In this document: piece after piece, positions 61,843 through 64,000 of the stretch
Layout of the letters: every line of letters begins with the position of its first letter
How positions within the stretch are numbered: the stretch's first letter is position 1
NCBI RefSeq assembly: GCF_014842075.1
Contig: NZ_JACYVA010000007.1
Coordinates: forward strand, 62,001-126,000
Direction: 5' to 3'
Source of the DNA: Sphingomonas sp. CFBP 13720
GTDB taxonomy: Bacteria > Pseudomonadota > Alphaproteobacteria > Sphingomonadales > Sphingomonadaceae
Length of the DNA stretch: 64,000 bases
The notes under the pieces: generated by a model
Seen by the model: only the letters and a program-made list of their open reading frames with translations
The model's database searches: none
Told to the model about the DNA's origin: nothing
Made by a program: the position numbers and the translations under genes

Positions 61843-63597
61843 CTATTTGCGGCCGAACAGGCGTTCGATATCGCCATGCGCCAGCTTGATCCAGGTCGGG
61901 CGCCCGTGGTTGCACTGACCCGAATGGGGTGTCACCTCCATTTCGCGCAGCAAGGCGTTCATTTCCGCGACCGACAGGATGCGTCCGGCGCGAACCGACC
62001 CATGACATGCCATCGTTGCCGCGACGTGATCGATCCGTTCGGCCAGCGACAGCGCGGCATCGTGCGCGCGAATCTCGTCGGCCAGATCGGTGACGAGGCC
62101 GATCACGTCGCTATGGCCGAGGATGGCGGGCGTCGCGCGGACCAGCATAGCGCGCGGGCCGAAGCGTTCGAGGTCCAGCCCGAACCCGGCCAGTTCGGCC
62201 GCACGATCCTCCAGCGCGTCGCACGCGACTTCGTCGAGTTCGACGACCTCGGGGATCAGCAACGCCTGAGACCGGACACCGCCCGCCGCCATCGCCGCCC
62301 GCATCCGTTCGAGGACGAGGCGTTCGTGCGCGGCGTGCTGATCGACCAGTACCAGCCCGTCCTCCGCCTCCGCGACGATATAGGTCTTCGCGACCTGTCC
62401 ACGCGCCGCGCCCAGCGGGAACTGGCCGGTCGGCGGCGGCGGGGCGGCGGCGACTTCGGCGCGGGCCTGTGGCGGCGGGGCGAAGAAGCTCGGGCGCGTT
62501 TCGTGAAAGGCAAAGCCGGTCGCGGGGGACGGCATGGCCGTTTCGGCTAGCGGGGCAAGCGGTTCGGCGACCCACGCCGCCATCGCCTGTTCGCCCGGTC
62601 GCTGCGCCGAACGGAAGCCCGCTTCGTCCAGCGCGCGGCGCAGACCGCCGACGATCAGGCCGCGTGCGGCGGCGGGGTCGCGGAACCGCACTTCGGTCTT
62701 GGCGGGATGGACGTTGACGTCGACCAGATCGGGGTCGACGTCGAGGAACAGCGCGACGACGGCATGCCGGTCGCGCGCGAGCATTTCGGCATAGGCGCCG
62801 CGCACCGCCCCGGTCAGCAGACGGTCGCGCACCGGCCGGCCGTTGACGAACAGATACTGGTGGTCCGCCACGCCGCGATTGAAGGTCGGCAACCCGGCCA
62901 CCCCGCCCAGCCGCATCCCCTCGCGTTCCCAGTCCAGCCCGACCGAATTGGCAGCGAGCGCCCGGTCCGTCAGCCCTGCGACGCGTTCGGGACGCGTTTC
63001 CCCGCCCTGCACGCCGAGCACGCGGCGGCCGTCATGTTCGAGCGTGAAGGCGATGTCGGGTCGCGCCATCGCCAGACGTTTTACCTGATCGACGCAGGCG
63101 GCGAACTCGCTGCGCGGCGAGCGCAGGAACTTGCGGCGGGCGGGTACGCGGGCGAACAGCGCTTCCACCCGGACGCGCGTGCCCGGCGGGACGGCGGCGG
63201 GGCGATCCTCGACCACCTGTCCGTTGTCGACGGTGCGCAACCAGCCCTCCGCACCGGCCGGGCGGCTTTCGATCGACAGTCGTGCCACGCTGGCGATCGA
63301 CGGCAGCGCTTCCCCCCGGAAACCCAGCGTCATGACCGCGTCGATCCGGTCGTCTGGCAGCTTCGAGGTGGCATGACGTTCCAGCGCCAGCGCCATGTCG
63401 GCCGGCGTCATTCCGCAGCCGTCGTCATTGACCTCGATCAATTCGGTGCCGCCCGCCGCGATCCGCACGACCACGCGGGTCGCACCGGCATCGATCGCGT
63501 TCTCGACCAGTTCCTTCAGCGCGGAAGCAGGGCGTTCCACCACTTCTCCGGCCGCGATACGGTTGACGAGATGCTCGGGGAGACGGCGTATTGACAT
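61843..63597 (-). CDS. mutL: DNA mismatch repair protein MutL (endonuclease type)
   Basis: A 584-residue GHKL ATPase that links MutS recognition to strand incision. The N-terminal ATP site has NRIAAGEVVERPASALKELV, DDGCGM and FRGEALPSIASV; VDVNVHPAKTEVRF ends the ATPase region. A Pro/Ala linker follows. The C-terminal domain carries the full endonuclease motif DQHAAHERLVLE (419-430, DQHA-x2-E-x4-E) plus ACHGSVRAG and CNHGRPTWIKL, so strand nicking does not need MutH. The start at 63597 begins MSIRRLPEHLVNRI. It overlaps no gene but lies 10 bases from the next start. Confidence 0.95.
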   Translation of the reverse strand: MSIRRLPEHLVNRIAAGEVVERPASALKELVENAIDAGATRVVVRIAAGGTELIEVNDDGCGMTPADMALALERHATSKLPDDRIDAVMTLGFRGEALPSIASVARLSIESRPAGAEGWLRTVDNGQVVEDRPAAVPPGTRVRVEALFARVPARRKFLRSPRSEFAACVDQVKRLAMARPDIAFTLEHDGRRVLGVQGGETRPERVAGLTDRALAANSVGLDWEREGMRLGGVAGLPTFNRGVADHQYLFVNGRPVRDRLLTGAVRGAYAEMLARDRHAVVALFLDVDPDLVDVNVHPAKTEVRFRDPAAARGLIVGGLRRALDEAGFRSAQRPGEQAMAAWVAEPLAPLAETAMPSPATGFAFHETRPSFFAPPPQARAEVAAAPPPPTGQFPLGAARGQVAKTYIVAEAEDGLVLVDQHAAHERLVLERMRAAMAAGGVRSQALLIPEVVELDEVACDALEDRAAELAGFGLDLERFGPRAMLVRATPAILGHSDVIGLVTDLADEIRAHDAALSLAERIDHVAATMACHGSVRAGRILSVAEMNALLREMEVTPHSGQCNHGRPTWIKLAHGDIERLFGRK

Positions 63598-63611
63598 GGA
63601 TGACGCTCTAG

Positions 63612-64000
<389 letters not shown>

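Overview
The window is a gene-dense, GC-rich chromosomal segment from an alphaproteobacterium, most likely a sphingomonad (Sphingomonas or a close relative). Four things point there. The order valS, popZ (DUF2497), TolC-type porin, PCMT-like methyltransferase is alphaproteobacterial. The block rpsB-tsf/pyrH-frr-uppS-cdsA-dxr-rseP-bamA-ompH-fabZ lacks the lpxD and lpxA genes that usually sit beside fabZ, as expected for bacteria that carry glycosphingolipids instead of LPS. The protein sequences are of sphingomonad type. Many junctions are 4-base overlaps with GTG or TTG starts. I see no phage, transposon, CRISPR array or classical defence island; this is mostly core chromosome with three accessory cassettes.

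Layout. 1-6 kb: a cut-off M28-type peptidase, a CitE-like lyase, an SPFH/NfeD membrane pair, a DUF885 protein and a small MscS channel. 6-11.5 kb: gyrA, DUF952, DUF488, a small membrane protein and trmFO. 11.4-15.9 kb: a translationally coupled siderophore-uptake cassette (TonB receptor, DUF3649, PepSY, DUF3325) behind a Fur-box-like site. 16-21.4 kb: tRNA-Arg, a lipoprotein, hemB with a GNAT and a membrane-fused spermidine-synthase-like protein, and a lipid kinase. 21.5-27.3 kb: valS, a duplicated 3' piece of popZ, popZ, an outer-membrane efflux protein and the PCMT-like protein.

27.5-34.6 kb: tRNA-Cys, a CzcCBA-type heavy-metal RND efflux operon with a small Cys/His-rich exported protein at its head, and purU. 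34.7-46.7 kb: a leftward housekeeping run linking translation (rpsB, tsf, frr, rpmE), UMP kinase, isoprenoid and undecaprenyl synthesis (dxr, uppS), phospholipid synthesis (cdsA, fabZ) and outer-membrane assembly (bamA, ompH, rseP). 46.8-51.7 kb: a small membrane protein, pssA and psd (which with cdsA complete phosphatidylethanolamine synthesis), icd and a CPA2 antiporter. 51.7-52.3 kb has no gene. 52.3-64 kb: an exported protein coupled to alaS, a symporter-kynA-kynU cassette, DUF3072, an orphan molybdopterin subunit, an endonuclease-type mutL and the start of mreB.

No wholly new multi-gene system is evident. The most unusual items are the 96%-identical tandem duplication of the PopZ C-terminal domain (about 24.2-24.7 kb) and a structured RNA in the rpsB leader. 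Promoter, terminator and start-site calls were made by eye.
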